This document shows, piece by piece, positions 44,427 to 54,192 of a stretch of DNA of 64,000 nucleotides. The notes below the pieces were generated by a model. That model made no database searches. It saw only the letters and a list, made by a program, of their open reading frames with translations, and was not told where the DNA came from. Source of the stretch: Agrobacterium larrymoorei. GTDB lineage: Bacteria; Pseudomonadota; Alphaproteobacteria; Rhizobiales; Rhizobiaceae. How positions within the stretch are numbered: position 1 is the stretch's first letter; the number at the start of each line of letters is the position of its first letter. The stretch covers positions 570,001 through 634,000 of the forward strand of contig NZ_CP039691.1 of assembly GCF_005145045.1 (NCBI RefSeq), given 5' to 3'. The position numbers and the translations under genes were made by a program.

Positions 44427-45611
44427 TCAGGCCTGCAACGAAGCACCCAGCAAAGCGAGCCCCATCAGGAGCACGAAAAGCGCGCCTGCGATTTCGATGC
44501 CGTGGGTGATGCGTGAGGCTTTGGTGCTGCCGGAACCGGCCAGCCGCACAGCTACGTCTTTCGCCTTCACGGCGAGGATGGCCAGCATCGACACGGTGAT
44601 GGCGGTGCCGATTGACATTGCCAGCACAGAGAGAACTCCGCCGAGCAGCAGGCCATTCAACACGGAAAAGCTCATGACGATGATGGCGCCCGAGCATGGG
44701 CGAAGCCCTACCGCGATGATGGCCGACCAGGCTTCGGTTAAGCTGAACTTGCGTGACTGGAAAAGCGAGGGATCGGGCGCATGTGCCTTACCGCAGGCAT
44801 CGCATATATCTCCGCTGCCGCTCTGCGCGTGATCGGCAAAGACCGGCTGGCCCTGAAAGCGTAGGCCTGTGCCCATGCCCGTTCGGCGCGGAAGCTGGTC
44901 TTCCCTGCTTTTGAGAACGGAGGACGATGCGTCTTCGCGGGCGTTGAAGGTGAGGCCTGTGCTGGAGGCAATTGCGCCGGAAGGCGAGACGCTTGAGGTG
45001 TTCAATGCAGGGGTGGGGCTGGCTTGTCGTTGACGCACCAGGCTCCAGATTTTGCGAAACAGCAGCCAGGCACCGAAGATCGCGACCATGGCGAAGCTTG
45101 CGATTTCCATCGCCTGCGTCGCTTTCGTCATGGTGATCGAGGTTCCGCGCAGGATGAAATAGGCGGCTCCCACCAATGCGATGGCAACCAATCCCTGTAT
45201 CAGGGCCGAGACGAAGGAAATCAGAATTCCGCGTTTCAGCTGTGTCTCATTGGCAATCATGTAAGACGAGATGACCGCCTTGCCGTGGCCGGGGCCTGCG
45301 GCGTGAAAGACGCCGTAGGCGAAAGACAGGCCGATCAATGATGTCAGCGCAAAGGGGTCCTCCCGCATGGCCCGCAAGGCCGCGGTCAGCGCACGGTAGA
45401 AGGTTTGCTGGTGGACGTTGATCCATTGAAACAGCGGAGCAAGCGGTCCGCCAACGGAAATGGAAGGTTCGGCGGAGCCGATGCCGAGGGGGGATTGGGC
45501 GTGGGCGGCGGTGAGGGTAGCGAGGAGGAGAGTGACGGCGGTGATGACCAGAGTGGTGAAAGCCTGCCACCCCTCATTCCGGTGCTTCCGCCTTGAGTAC
45601 ACCCTCAACAT
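44427..45611 (-). CDS. NicO/RcnA-type nickel/cobalt transporter
   Basis: This 394-residue inner-membrane protein has the NicO signatures GVFHAAGPGHGKAVISSY and IAVGLRPCSGAIIVMSF. A long hydrophilic loop (about 195-280) contains CDACGKAH, a likely metal-binding site. Relatives export or import Ni and Co. It overlaps the upstream DUF1007 gene by 7 bp, a pair often seen together. Confidence 0.9.
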   Translation of the reverse strand: MLRVYSRRKHRNEGWQAFTTLVITAVTLLLATLTAAHAQSPLGIGSAEPSISVGGPLAPLFQWINVHQQTFYRALTAALRAMREDPFALTSLIGLSFAYGVFHAAGPGHGKAVISSYMIANETQLKRGILISFVSALIQGLVAIALVGAAYFILRGTSITMTKATQAMEIASFAMVAIFGAWLLFRKIWSLVRQRQASPTPALNTSSVSPSGAIASSTGLTFNAREDASSSVLKSREDQLPRRTGMGTGLRFQGQPVFADHAQSGSGDICDACGKAHAPDPSLFQSRKFSLTEAWSAIIAVGLRPCSGAIIVMSFSVLNGLLLGGVLSVLAMSIGTAITVSMLAILAVKAKDVAVRLAGSGSTKASRITHGIEIAGALFVLLMGLALLGASLQA

Positions 45612-46252
45612 TTCAACTCCAGCCGCGTTGCAAAGAGTTTCGTCATGTCGGTGCCGGTCGGGTCGTTGAAGAAGGCGTCCGTCAGGCTGCTCTGGTTCTG
45701 TGAAATGATCTCGTCCGGATCGGGGCGGATAACCTTGTGTTTACAGGCGGCAAGGTGCGTGCCCTTGACCACGAGGTCGGTATCCTTGGCGAAATCGATA
45801 GCCGTGTACATGGTCGGGTCCCACGCACCGAACGTCAGCGTGCCTTTGACAGCCAATGGCTTTTTCGGCTTCACCGAAAAAAACATCAGGATCTGACCGT
45901 CCTTGTAATCCACATGAATGGCGTCGGGCTTGGCAAAATCCACCTGCGCGCCGTTCTGGGTGATGAAGGTGTAATAGGAATATTCGGCGAGCGACTCATG
46001 TACCGTCGTGCCGATTTCGGCCAGCTCTTCCTTGTCCAGCTTCGCATCGCTGTTCTTGTCGTAATCCAGCACCACGCTTGCCGAAAACATCTCATCGAAG
46101 CGCCAGATGTTGCGTATTTCCTGAACATTGCCGTCCGCACCCTCAATGATTTCCATCCGCGCTTCGGCAAAAATGTGCGGATGGGCGAAGGCAGCGACGG
46201 GGGCAAGGCAGGCTGAGGCACACGCGGCCAGAGGCAGAAGCAGTTTTTTCAT
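45605..46252 (-). CDS. DUF1007 family periplasmic protein
   Basis: This 215-residue protein has a signal peptide (MKKLLLPLAACASACLAPVAAFA) followed directly by HPHIFAEARMEI, the conserved His-rich mature N-terminus of DUF1007, which may bind metal. An EF-hand-like DYDKNSDAKLDKEEL lies near residue 65. It probably partners the NicO transporter whose gene overlaps its 3' end. Confidence 0.9.
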   Translation of the reverse strand: MKKLLLPLAACASACLAPVAAFAHPHIFAEARMEIIEGADGNVQEIRNIWRFDEMFSASVVLDYDKNSDAKLDKEELAEIGTTVHESLAEYSYYTFITQNGAQVDFAKPDAIHVDYKDGQILMFFSVKPKKPLAVKGTLTFGAWDPTMYTAIDFAKDTDLVVKGTHLAACKHKVIRPDPDEIISQNQSSLTDAFFNDPTGTDMTKLFATRLELKC

Positions 46253-46343
46253 GGGCGCGGTTTGTCCTCGGGACGTATCTGGGAGACGAATCTGGTGGTT
46301 ACTCTATAACAAATTGGGACTGAATTTCGACGCTGGAGCCTTA

Positions 46344-47237
46344 TCAGGCGTTCTTTCGGAACCAGTTCGAAAGATAGTCGACGAAGCTGCGCACCTTGGC
46401 GGGCAGATAGCGGCGGTGCGGATAAACCGCGTAAATGCCCCTGTCACGCGAGATGAATTCATCGAACAGGGTAACGAGTTCGCCGGACTGGATATGCGGT
46501 TTTGCAATGAAGTCCGGGACGATGGCAACGCCAAGGCCGGAGCGCGCAGCGCGCAACGTCGCCTGCGGGCTGTTGACCTCGATGGGCCCGCTGGTCGCCA
46601 CCGAATTCGTGCCGCCGCCGGGTTCGAAATAGCGAATGTGGTTCTGGAACCGCGAATTGGTATCGATGATACAGGGTACTTTGCCCAAATCCTGCGGCGA
46701 AGTCAGCGGACCGTAACGATCCACGAAATCCGGCGTCGCCACCGCGTGGACGCGAAAATCTGAAAGCTTGCGGGCAATCAGACCGGAATCCTCCAGCTTG
46801 GTGATTCGAATGGCAAGGTCGAAACCTTCCTCGATCAGATCCACGAACCGGTCGTCGGCAACGATTTCCATGGAGAGTTCCGGGTTCTCCTTGGCGAAAT
46901 CGATCAGGCTCTGGCCCACATCCGCATCGATAAAGGTGCGCGGCACAGAAAGCCGCAACTTGCCCTTCAGGTCTGAATTCTTTTCACGCACGAGGTCTGC
47001 AAGATTGTCGATCTCTTTGAGAATATCGGATGCTGTGCGGTAATAGGTGTGCCCGGCTTCGGTCAGCGAAAACTGCCGCGTGGTGCGGTTGAGGAGCAGC
47101 GCGCCGAGATCATCTTCCAGTTCGCGCACATATTTGGACAGAAGCGCCTTGGAGCGTCCGGTCTTGCGCGCGGCGGCAGAAAAACCCTCCGCTTCGACGA
47201 CATCGATAAAAGCGCGAATACGGGTCAGCGTGTCCAT
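46344..47237 (-). CDS. LysR family transcriptional regulator
   Basis: This 297-residue protein has a winged helix-turn-helix (1-60; AFIDVVEAEGFSAAARKTGRSKALLSKYVRELEDDLGALLLNRTTR) and a substrate-binding domain of the CrgA-like subgroup (about 90-295; ESNs replaced by LDLAIRITKLEDSGLIARKL). It lies divergent from the ornithine decarboxylase leader across about 540 bp and 91 bp upstream of the DUF1007-NicO pair on the same strand, so its target could be on either side. Confidence 0.9.
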   Translation of the reverse strand: MDTLTRIRAFIDVVEAEGFSAAARKTGRSKALLSKYVRELEDDLGALLLNRTTRQFSLTEAGHTYYRTASDILKEIDNLADLVREKNSDLKGKLRLSVPRTFIDADVGQSLIDFAKENPELSMEIVADDRFVDLIEEGFDLAIRITKLEDSGLIARKLSDFRVHAVATPDFVDRYGPLTSPQDLGKVPCIIDTNSRFQNHIRYFEPGGGTNSVATSGPIEVNSPQATLRAARSGLGVAIVPDFIAKPHIQSGELVTLFDEFISRDRGIYAVYPHRRYLPAKVRSFVDYLSNWFRKNA

Positions 47238-47399
47238 CAGAATCTCCTGTTCGTTTCATATTATTGAACACTCGGGAACCCTTGTTCAATAAGGAAATTG
47301 CTGCTGAAAAAATCCTCGCTTTGGTGAAAAAATCCTCTTGATTATGACGGCGAATATTCTTATCTCCCGACTTGCCCAAAGTCGCACGTGCCCATGTGT

Positions 47400-47756
47400 G
47401 TCCGCCGACCCTCGATGTGGTGAGGAAATCGGTAAGGTACCTGGAACTAACCCCTCCAGTCGCTATTCCGGCCAACCGGAAAATGCGAGGACATACGAAG
47501 CAACGACGGTGCGGGCCTTTCTGGTTCTCTGCCGGCTTTCCATCAGCCGGGGTACTGAAGAGGCACACCATCATTGCCGTAAGTGCGGTTGGGTATGATT
47601 CCCTCCAATCCCATGGCAGACAAAGCCGAATAATGCTCCTGGCAGGGCGTTGTTCACATTCATGCCTCGAGCATGTGCGAATGAATCTGCGCCTCCACCG
47701 GCTGATTCGTCTCCGCATAGCTCGAGCGTTCTTTGTCCTCCGGAATTTTCCGGAGC
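47400..47756 (+). ncRNA. Structured leader of ornithine decarboxylase; likely holds the speF RNA motif
   Basis: The 540-bp gap before odc is unusually long and full of hairpins: TTCCGG-CCAA-CCGGAA (47465-47480), CCGGCT-N7-AGCCGG (47532-47550), CATGC-CTCGA-GCATG (near 47660-47676) and CTCCGGAA-TT-TTCCGGAG (47738-47755), the last about 25 nt before the start codon. The speF RNA element, described in alphaproteobacteria upstream of ornithine decarboxylase genes, occurs in exactly this setting. The boundaries are estimates, and I could not run a covariance model. Confidence 0.55.
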
Positions 47757-47780
47757 CAGATCAAGTTAGGGAACACACCG

Positions 47781-48914
47781 ATGACGACTGCACGCATCCT
47801 CGACTTCATCAATACCCGACGTCCTGAAGGTCCCTGCCTCGTGGTCGATCTCGATGTCGTGCGCGACAATTTCCACGCCTTCCGGCATGCTCTGCCCAAC
47901 AGCGCGATCTATTATGCCGTCAAGGCAAACCCGGCTCCTGAAATCCTGAAGCTGCTTGCCGGCCTCGGCTCCAACTTCGATTGCGCCTCCGTGGCTGAAA
48001 TCCAGATGGCGCTCGATGCTGGCGCAACGTCCGACCGTATCTCCTTCGGCAACACCATCAAGAAGGAACGCGATGTCGCCCGCGCTCACGCGCTCGGCAT
48101 CGATCTCTTCGCCGTGGACAGCCATGAAGAAGTCGAGAAGGTTGCCCGTGCAGCCCCCGGCGCCCGCGTATTCTGCCGTGTTCTCACCGATGGCGAAGGT
48201 GCCGAATGGCCGCTTTCCCGCAAGTTCGGCTGCGTGCCGCAGATGGCTGTCGATGTTCTCGTTTATGCTCATCAGCTGGGCCTGGAATCCTACGGCGTTT
48301 CCTTCCACGTCGGTTCGCAGATGATGAACCTCGACGCATGGGATGCAGCCGTTGGCGATGCCAAGCGCGTCTTCGCTTCCCTTGCCAAGCAGGGCATTCA
48401 CCTGCAGATGGTCAATATGGGCGGCGGTTTCCCGACCAAGTATCTTCGCGACGTTCCTGCCGCTGAAGAATACGGTCAGGCTATCGACAACGCGCTGCGC
48501 AAGCACTTCGGCAACCAGATTCCGAAGACCATCATCGAGCCGGGTCGTGGCATGGTTGGCAATGCCGGTGTCATCAAGGCGGAAGTCGTTCTCGTCTCCC
48601 GCAAGTCCGACAACGACAACCACCGCTGGGTGTTCCTCGACATCGGCAAGTTCGGCGGTCTGGCCGAAACCATGGACGAGGCCATCCGCTACCCGATCCG
48701 CACCACGCGCGATCAGGATGCGATGGAGCCTTGCGTTCTGGCCGGTCCGACCTGCGACAGCGCCGATGTGCTGTACGAGAAGAACATGTACCCGCTGCCG
48801 GTCTCTCTGACCATCGGCGACGAAGTTCTGATCGAAGGAACGGGCGCCTACACGACCACCTATTCGGCGGTCGCGTTCAACGGTTTCGAGCCGCTGAAGG
48901 CCTACGTGATCTAA
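47781..48914 (+). CDS. odc: Ornithine (or lysine/ornithine) decarboxylase, PLP-dependent fold type III
   Basis: This 377-residue alanine-racemase-fold decarboxylase makes putrescine from ornithine. PLP-binding Lys48 lies in YYAVKANPAPEIL, followed by HVGSQ, the Gly-rich GGGFPTKY, EPGRGMVGNAGV and the catalytic Cys (about 325) in AGPTCDSADVLYEKN. ATG 47781 is chosen because AGGGAA lies about 10 nt upstream. The long structured leader suggests polyamine or ornithine control. Confidence 0.94.
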   Translation: MTTARILDFINTRRPEGPCLVVDLDVVRDNFHAFRHALPNSAIYYAVKANPAPEILKLLAGLGSNFDCASVAEIQMALDAGATSDRISFGNTIKKERDVARAHALGIDLFAVDSHEEVEKVARAAPGARVFCRVLTDGEGAEWPLSRKFGCVPQMAVDVLVYAHQLGLESYGVSFHVGSQMMNLDAWDAAVGDAKRVFASLAKQGIHLQMVNMGGGFPTKYLRDVPAAEEYGQAIDNALRKHFGNQIPKTIIEPGRGMVGNAGVIKAEVVLVSRKSDNDNHRWVFLDIGKFGGLAETMDEAIRYPIRTTRDQDAMEPCVLAGPTCDSADVLYEKNMYPLPVSLTIGDEVLIEGTGAYTTTYSAVAFNGFEPLKAYVI

Positions 48915-48939
48915 CCTAAAAGCGATCTGAGTGAGTGTG

Positions 48940-48964
48940 CCGTCCGTCTGGGGCGGGCGGTTTT
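48940..48964 (+). terminator. Intrinsic terminator downstream of odc
   Basis: CCGTCCG (48940-48946) pairs with CGGGCGG (48954-48960), with one G-U pair, and is followed by TTTTC. Confidence 0.75.
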
Positions 48965-49187
48965 CTCCCGGATCTTCCGTTCCGGCCTGCGCGAAGCTTC
49001 GTTCAGGCGCAAACCCTGCTTGCCGCACCTCTGTCCAGCCGAGGGAAAACGTGAGCTGAAACGGGCCGGAACGGCTCTTCGCATTCTTCTATCGCATGTC
49101 GTTATCGCAGGCTCGCTCGCTGTTTCTGCGCGACATTGTTTCATTCGGGTGCCGCTTTCGTGGGCGGCTTGGTGACGGGAGGCCGGG

Positions 49188-49754
49188 ATGGCCGCTGTTC
49201 TCAATTCGGTACGTGCATTCTTCACGCCGCAGACTTTTCACATCGAAGCGGAGCACGCTGGCGACGTCGTCGCGCGTGAAAACCTGCTGGACCGCGCCAT
49301 GGGCCCGGGCCGCCGCCGCAAGTCTTCCGAAAAGCTGCGCGCAGGCCGCGTGCCCGCCGAAGGTCTGGCACTGGTTGCCCGCGATGAGGACGGCCATGTG
49401 ATCGGCACCGTTCGTTTGTGGAACGTGGAAGCAGGCGTTTCCCGCGAAGGCCGCCCGGTTGCAGCACTGCTGCTCGGCCCCCTAGCCGTCGATGCTGCCT
49501 ATGAAGGCAAAGGCATTGGCTCCGCTCTGATGCGCGCAGCAATCGCCGAAGCAACCCGCCGCGACCACGGCGCGATCCTGCTGGTGGGCGACGCACCATA
49601 CTACGAACGCTTCGGCTTCTTCGCCTCGAAAACCCAGCACCTCGTCATGCCCGGCCCCTTCGAACGCTCACGGTTTCTGGCGCTCGAACTAAAATCCGGC
49701 TGGCTCGATGGCGCCGCTGGCATGCTGGTGGCAAGCGGCCGCAGGTTTTCCTAA
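49188..49754 (+). CDS. GNAT family N-acetyltransferase
   Basis: This 188-residue acetyltransferase has a YhbS-like arrangement: FHIEAEHAGDVVARENLLDRAMG, then LLLGPLAVDAAYEGKGIGSALMRAAIAEATRRDHGAILLVGDAPYYERFGFF, with the acetyl-CoA loop EGKGIGSAL. ATG 49188 follows GGGAGGCCGGG. It lies 273 bp after odc, past that gene's terminator. A polyamine substrate is conceivable from the neighbour but unproven. Confidence 0.9.
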   Translation: MAAVLNSVRAFFTPQTFHIEAEHAGDVVARENLLDRAMGPGRRRKSSEKLRAGRVPAEGLALVARDEDGHVIGTVRLWNVEAGVSREGRPVAALLLGPLAVDAAYEGKGIGSALMRAAIAEATRRDHGAILLVGDAPYYERFGFFASKTQHLVMPGPFERSRFLALELKSGWLDGAAGMLVASGRRFS

Positions 49755-49865
49755 GGATATTTCACGCGCGTCAGGCGAAGTCCGCATCCAATAATTTGCT
49801 TTGCATATCCTCTGCTTTGCGAAACAGAGGATATGTGCGTTTAAAGCGAGTGGTCTTGAAGTGAC

Positions 49866-51680
49866 TTATGCTGCCCGTTTTTCAATAGCCCCACCGTTGC
49901 TATCGATATTGAACCTGCCAACCAACGTTGCCAGTGAAACTGCGGCGTCTGCAAGCGCCTGTGTAGTTGCATTGGTTTCTTCCACCATTGCGGCGTTTTG
50001 TTGGGTCATCTGGTCGAGGCTGTTCACGCTGGCGCTGATTTCCTGAAGGCCGACGGATTGTTCGCGGGCGGCGGTGGCGATGCTGTCGATGTTGAGATCG
50101 ATCCGGGAAACGACCTCCTCGATTTGTGACAAGGCCGTACCTGTCGATTGGACGAGGTTCACACCCTCGGCGACTTCTTCGCTCGATTTACCGATCAGGC
50201 CCTTGATCTCGCGGGCGGCATTGGCCGAACGTTGGGCGAGTTCGCGCACCTCCTGGGCAACGACGGCGAAGCCCTTTCCGGCTTCACCGGCGCGTGCGGC
50301 TTCCACACCTGCATTCAGCGCGAGGAGATTAGTCTGGAAGGCAATATCGTCAATGACACCGATAATGGATCCGATCTCTCCGGATGCGCTTTCGATGCGG
50401 TTCATGGCGGAGATGGCGTTGCCGACGACGGTGGAGGAGTGAACGGCGGAACGGCGCGCCTCTTTCACCAGATCGCGCGTATCATCGACGCGGGAGACCG
50501 AGGTCTTGACGGTGGAGGTGACTTCTTCCAGCGCTGCTGCAGTTTCCTCGAGCGCCGCTGCCTGCTGCTCGGTTCTGCGGGAAAGATTGTTGGCGCCATC
50601 ACGCATTTCCTGGCCTTGATGGTTCAGGAGGCCGGTTTCCGATAGTACATCCTGAAGCGTGGCGCGCAACGTTACCAGAGACGCATTGAAATCACTTCGC
50701 AGAGTCTCGAAGCGAGGATCGAAAGGCCTGTCCAGCGTGCGGCTTAGATTGCCGTTGGACAACTGGTTCAGGCCGCCTCCAAGCTGCTCTATGGCGAAAC
50801 GAAGAGCCTGCGCATCCGCCAACCTTTCGCGTTCGCGCTGCTCGCGTTCCTGCTCGGTGAGAATACGGCTGTCTTCCGCTTCCGCTTCCAGCCTCTCCTT
50901 GGCAAGGCCGGCGTTGCGGAAAACGGCAAGTGCCTTGGCCATGGCACCGATTTCATCGGCGCGGGTGAGATGCGGCGGTTCATCCTTGAGATCGCCGCCA
51001 GCCATCTTCGTCATGGCCGACGTCATTTGTACAAGCGGGCGAATTGCCCGGCGTCTGAGAAACAGGGTCGAGCCGATACAGAGCAGAATCAGGATCGCGC
51101 AGAGGCTGTAGCTGGCGGTCTGGAGAAAGCTCGTCTCGGAGGCCGCGTAGGTTTCCATCTGCTTGCCATAGATATTTCCCATATCCACGAGCTGATTGAC
51201 CGCTTCTTCATGCGCATGAAACCTGGTCCGAAGACCCGTCATGGAAGCCAGGATTTTCGAAGCGTCTTGAGACGCGAGCGCGGGCAGAGCCCCGGTCTCC
51301 AATTCCTTCCAGAAAGCGTCTCCCTTTATCAGCACGTCGTCCTGCAGTTTTGCCTTTAGATTGGCCGGAAGCGTGGTCCCTTTCCAATATTCCCGCCGCT
51401 CCTGATATTGCGCCTTCAACTCGGAAATTCGCGCCGTGTTGGCTGCAATCGTATCCGGGTGCAGTGCGCTTTCATTGGCCAGCGCATAGGTTTCGATGAC
51501 GTAGAGCGGTGGCGGCAAAATATCCGCTATCAAATCCTTGCTGTCGACGATCTGCTGGTAGATCGGCCCGTTCACCTTAAGCCTGTTCAGTGCTTCCGCA
51601 CCTGTGAGAAGCGTCAGGATGACCCCCGCGACGAGCGCGATGCCGGTTGCCGTAACGATTGCTGAAATCGAGAGTTTCAT
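49866..51680 (-). CDS. Methyl-accepting chemotaxis protein
   Basis: This 604-residue transmembrane receptor has helix 1 (about 7-28), a helical periplasmic sensor (about 29-188), helix 2 (about 189-208), HAMP (about 209-262), a Glu/Arg-rich coiled coil (about 265-300), a second HAMP-like part and a signalling domain with the hairpin tip [46 protein letters not shown]. No C-terminal CheR-tethering pentapeptide is present. The ligand is unknown, and it is not in a che cluster. Confidence 0.95.
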   Translation of the reverse strand: MKLSISAIVTATGIALVAGVILTLLTGAEALNRLKVNGPIYQQIVDSKDLIADILPPPLYVIETYALANESALHPDTIAANTARISELKAQYQERREYWKGTTLPANLKAKLQDDVLIKGDAFWKELETGALPALASQDASKILASMTGLRTRFHAHEEAVNQLVDMGNIYGKQMETYAASETSFLQTASYSLCAILILLCIGSTLFLRRRAIRPLVQMTSAMTKMAGGDLKDEPPHLTRADEIGAMAKALAVFRNAGLAKERLEAEAEDSRILTEQEREQRERERLADAQALRFAIEQLGGGLNQLSNGNLSRTLDRPFDPRFETLRSDFNASLVTLRATLQDVLSETGLLNHQGQEMRDGANNLSRRTEQQAAALEETAAALEEVTSTVKTSVSRVDDTRDLVKEARRSAVHSSTVVGNAISAMNRIESASGEIGSIIGVIDDIAFQTNLLALNAGVEAARAGEAGKGFAVVAQEVRELAQRSANAAREIKGLIGKSSEEVAEGVNLVQSTGTALSQIEEVVSRIDLNIDSIATAAREQSVGLQEISASVNSLDQMTQQNAAMVEETNATTQALADAAVSLATLVGRFNIDSNGGAIEKRAA

Positions 51681-51887
51681 AACGCGCTCTTGGCTTTGGT
51701 TGACGTAAGGTAAGTTACGTCGAAACGTTTATTTTCGCTTATTCTCAACTATACTTAAATCAAAATCATGTATTTACGATTAATTGCGTATATTCAACTG
51801 CTGCATTCATTAGTTTTGACTAAATCTCGGTTTTTTCTTGCAATGCATCTTCGGTTTTATTTGCGTCGCAGCAATAATTTCTGTCGT

Positions 51888-51901
51888 TTGATCTGGCTCA
51901 A
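51888..51901. promoter_or_regulatory. Candidate FNR/FixK-type box upstream of ompW
   Basis: TTGATCTGGCTCAA differs from the FNR/FixK consensus TTGAT-N4-ATCAA at one position. It lies about 125 bp before the ompW-family start. OmpW is under FNR control in enterobacteria, so oxygen-responsive control is plausible here. Confidence 0.45.
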
Positions 51902-52025
51902 AAGCGGCAACTCGTTTGCTGGCTATTAAAGAACGGAAGCGCGCGAGAGCAGGTACATGCGCCCTCCTGGGGGTCAGAAGGTAGCTGGAAGAACCGCGCT
52001 TGATGACAGATCAAGGAGAGAGCCC

Positions 52026-52712
52026 GTGTCCGCGAAATTTCGCAAAGCCATTCTTATGTTCACCGCCGCATGCTGCGCTGCACCTGTCGCGGCTTCTGCG
52101 GCAGATATCGCGGCGGTTGCGCCAGCACCAACGGCGGAGGAGGCGATTGCCGCTTCCAGCCCGTGGATGATTCGCGTTCGCGGTCTTGGCGTGGTGACGC
52201 ATGATAGCGGCTCTATCGATGGTACGCCGGGTGTAGGTCTGGCCTATTCGGATACGGTGATCCCGGAACTCGATATCAGCTACTTCTTCACCGACAACAT
52301 CGCAGCCGAGCTTATTCTGGGCACCACATTTTCCAAGATCAAAACCACGGGTGCGCTGGGCGAAATCGATGTCGGCAAAACCTGGCTGCTGCCGCCAACG
52401 CTGACGCTGCAATATCATTTCACCGATTTCGGTGCCTTCAAGCCTTATGTGGGCGCGGGTGTGAACTACTCGCTGTTCTATAACCAGTCCGAGAAGGGTA
52501 ACTTCACCAATCTGGATGTGAAGAATGATTTCGGCGCAGCGCTTCAGGTCGGTTTCGACTACATGGTCACAAAGAACTGGGGCGTGAACTTCGACGTGAA
52601 GAAGATTTTCCTGGAGACCAAGTGGAGCGCGGATATGGGCAACGTTCCAATCAGCGGCAAGGCCAAGCTTGATCCGTGGCTGATTGGTGCTGGTGTTACC
52701 TACCGGTTCTAA
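52026..52712 (+). CDS. OmpW family outer membrane protein
   Basis: This 228-residue protein has a signal peptide (VSAKFRKAILMFTAACCAAPVAASA) and an eight-stranded barrel: PWMIRVRGLGVV at the start, TLTLQYHFTDFGAFKPYVGAGVNYSLF in the middle, and a terminal WLIGAGVTYRF ending in Phe. GTG 52026 follows AAGGAGAGAG, so an upstream in-frame ATG is not needed. It forms a small hydrophobic channel in the outer membrane. A terminator follows. Confidence 0.93.
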   Translation: MSAKFRKAILMFTAACCAAPVAASAADIAAVAPAPTAEEAIAASSPWMIRVRGLGVVTHDSGSIDGTPGVGLAYSDTVIPELDISYFFTDNIAAELILGTTFSKIKTTGALGEIDVGKTWLLPPTLTLQYHFTDFGAFKPYVGAGVNYSLFYNQSEKGNFTNLDVKNDFGAALQVGFDYMVTKNWGVNFDVKKIFLETKWSADMGNVPISGKAKLDPWLIGAGVTYRF

Positions 52713-52726
52713 ATGTAACAGGATGA

Positions 52727-52757
52727 GAAGCTGCGGGAGACCGCGGCTTCTTTTCTT
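52727..52757 (+). terminator. Intrinsic terminator downstream of the ompW-family gene
   Basis: GAAGC-T-GCGG pairs with CCGC-G-GCTTC around a GAGA loop (52727-52750), followed by TTTTCTTT. The OMP gene on the other strand converges here. Confidence 0.85.
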
Positions 52758-52766
52758 TACCCCACC

Positions 52767-53930
52767 TCAAAAAGCGCCGCTAAATCGTGTCGCGATGCTG
52801 CTTCCCGAATATGTGTTGTTCGGGTCCATTGAGTCACTCAGGCGGCGGGTGAACTCCACTTCAAGCTTTCTGCTTTTACCAGCATCGAAGGCAAGGGTCG
52901 CGACGAGCCGCCGATCAATGGTTTCGTCATCATAATAGATCCATTCCCTGCGCGCCCGCTCCAGCGCGATATCGGCATCAAGGCGCTCCGTCAGCTTTGC
53001 CTTCATCGCCAGCCTCCAGCGATGCTGGAATTCGGCTATCGCATCATCGAGGTCGTAGATGGCGTAATCTTGCGTATAGCCGCTGATGAGTGAGAGGTTT
53101 TCGTTGAATTTCAATTCGGCTTCCGCGCGCAGATATGGCCGGGTGCGCTCCACCGTCTTGCCAATCTCATCGCCTGAAATTGTCGTCAGCCCCGCTTCTG
53201 CAAGCACCGTCAACCGGTCTGCAAACTTGCGACCGAAGGCAAGGGAGCCACGCAGGTTGGTGGCGGGGTATCGTCCGTAGTCGTCTCGCTGCGTTTCTGG
53301 AACGAGGCTTTGATTGTAAGCAACAGTCGCGCCTATCTCTCCGCCTGCAAGATCGCGGATATGGCTGAACTTCAATCCGAGAAGTGCTTCGTTGGCCTCC
53401 AGGCGGAATGGCGGTATGCCATCGATCTTGAAGCGCGCCTTGCCTTTCATCAGGCTCGTGTAGCTGGCGGCAAGCGAGTTTCTGCCGCCGAGCGCTGCAA
53501 GAGTAACCGAGGATGAAACATCCAGCTTGTGATCCAGCTGGCGAAAGCCGATCACGCCTTCAGAAGACTTTTCGAATATATCCCCCGCATCGCTGCGCGT
53601 GCCGCGCATCTGCATCTGCCACTCCAGCCGGTCGGAAAGCTTTTGAGAAAGGGAAAAATTGATCCAGCTATTATGCTCATCGGCAAAGCGATAGCGGGGC
53701 ACAAGAACTTCCTGATGATTAAAGGAATAGCCGAATTTCGTCTCCTCACGCTCCAGTTCGCCTTCGAAGCTGAGCGTGGAGCGCAGGCTGAAAGCGCCGA
53801 CATTGTTGGTGTCGCTGAAGTAATTCGTGTCGTAACCGGCTTCGGTAGTGTAGCTGACACGCGGTTCGGCATGGGCCTGTATGCTGGTCAAACAGCAACC
53901 GGCAAGAATAACCGCGACACGCAGCTGCAT
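52767..53930 (-). CDS. Predicted outer-membrane beta-barrel protein of unknown function
   Basis: This 387-residue protein has an N-terminal signal (MQLRVAVILAGCCLTSIQAHA) followed by alternating amphipathic strands rich in Tyr, Phe and charged residues and ending ATRFSGAF with a C-terminal Phe, as in barrel proteins. LAGC at residues 9-12 could also act as a lipobox, so the export route is open. ATG 53930 follows GGAGAT; a TTG at 53942 would overlap that site. It resembles barrels near polysaccharide export genes in general form, but no named family is recognised. Confidence 0.7.
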   Translation of the reverse strand: MQLRVAVILAGCCLTSIQAHAEPRVSYTTEAGYDTNYFSDTNNVGAFSLRSTLSFEGELEREETKFGYSFNHQEVLVPRYRFADEHNSWINFSLSQKLSDRLEWQMQMRGTRSDAGDIFEKSSEGVIGFRQLDHKLDVSSSVTLAALGGRNSLAASYTSLMKGKARFKIDGIPPFRLEANEALLGLKFSHIRDLAGGEIGATVAYNQSLVPETQRDDYGRYPATNLRGSLAFGRKFADRLTVLAEAGLTTISGDEIGKTVERTRPYLRAEAELKFNENLSLISGYTQDYAIYDLDDAIAEFQHRWRLAMKAKLTERLDADIALERARREWIYYDDETIDRRLVATLAFDAGKSRKLEVEFTRRLSDSMDPNNTYSGSSIATRFSGAF

Positions 53931-54192
53931 AGATATCTCCAATAACTAATTGAGATATATCTTATATATAGATGGTTAATAAAGTTTGCTTTGAGGGCAC
54001 ATACGGTTATGAAAGGGGCTTGAAGGAAGAGACGCTTGGCGCTGTTTCGCCGCCGCTTCCAATTTGATTAAACTCGCGAATATTAATATTAACAATTCAT
54101 TATAACATTAGCATGCGCTTGCATTAGAATCTCCTAATTGTACTGTCCGGTCACGCCAGACGGCGTTGATCAACAGCTCAGAGGAGAGAGAA

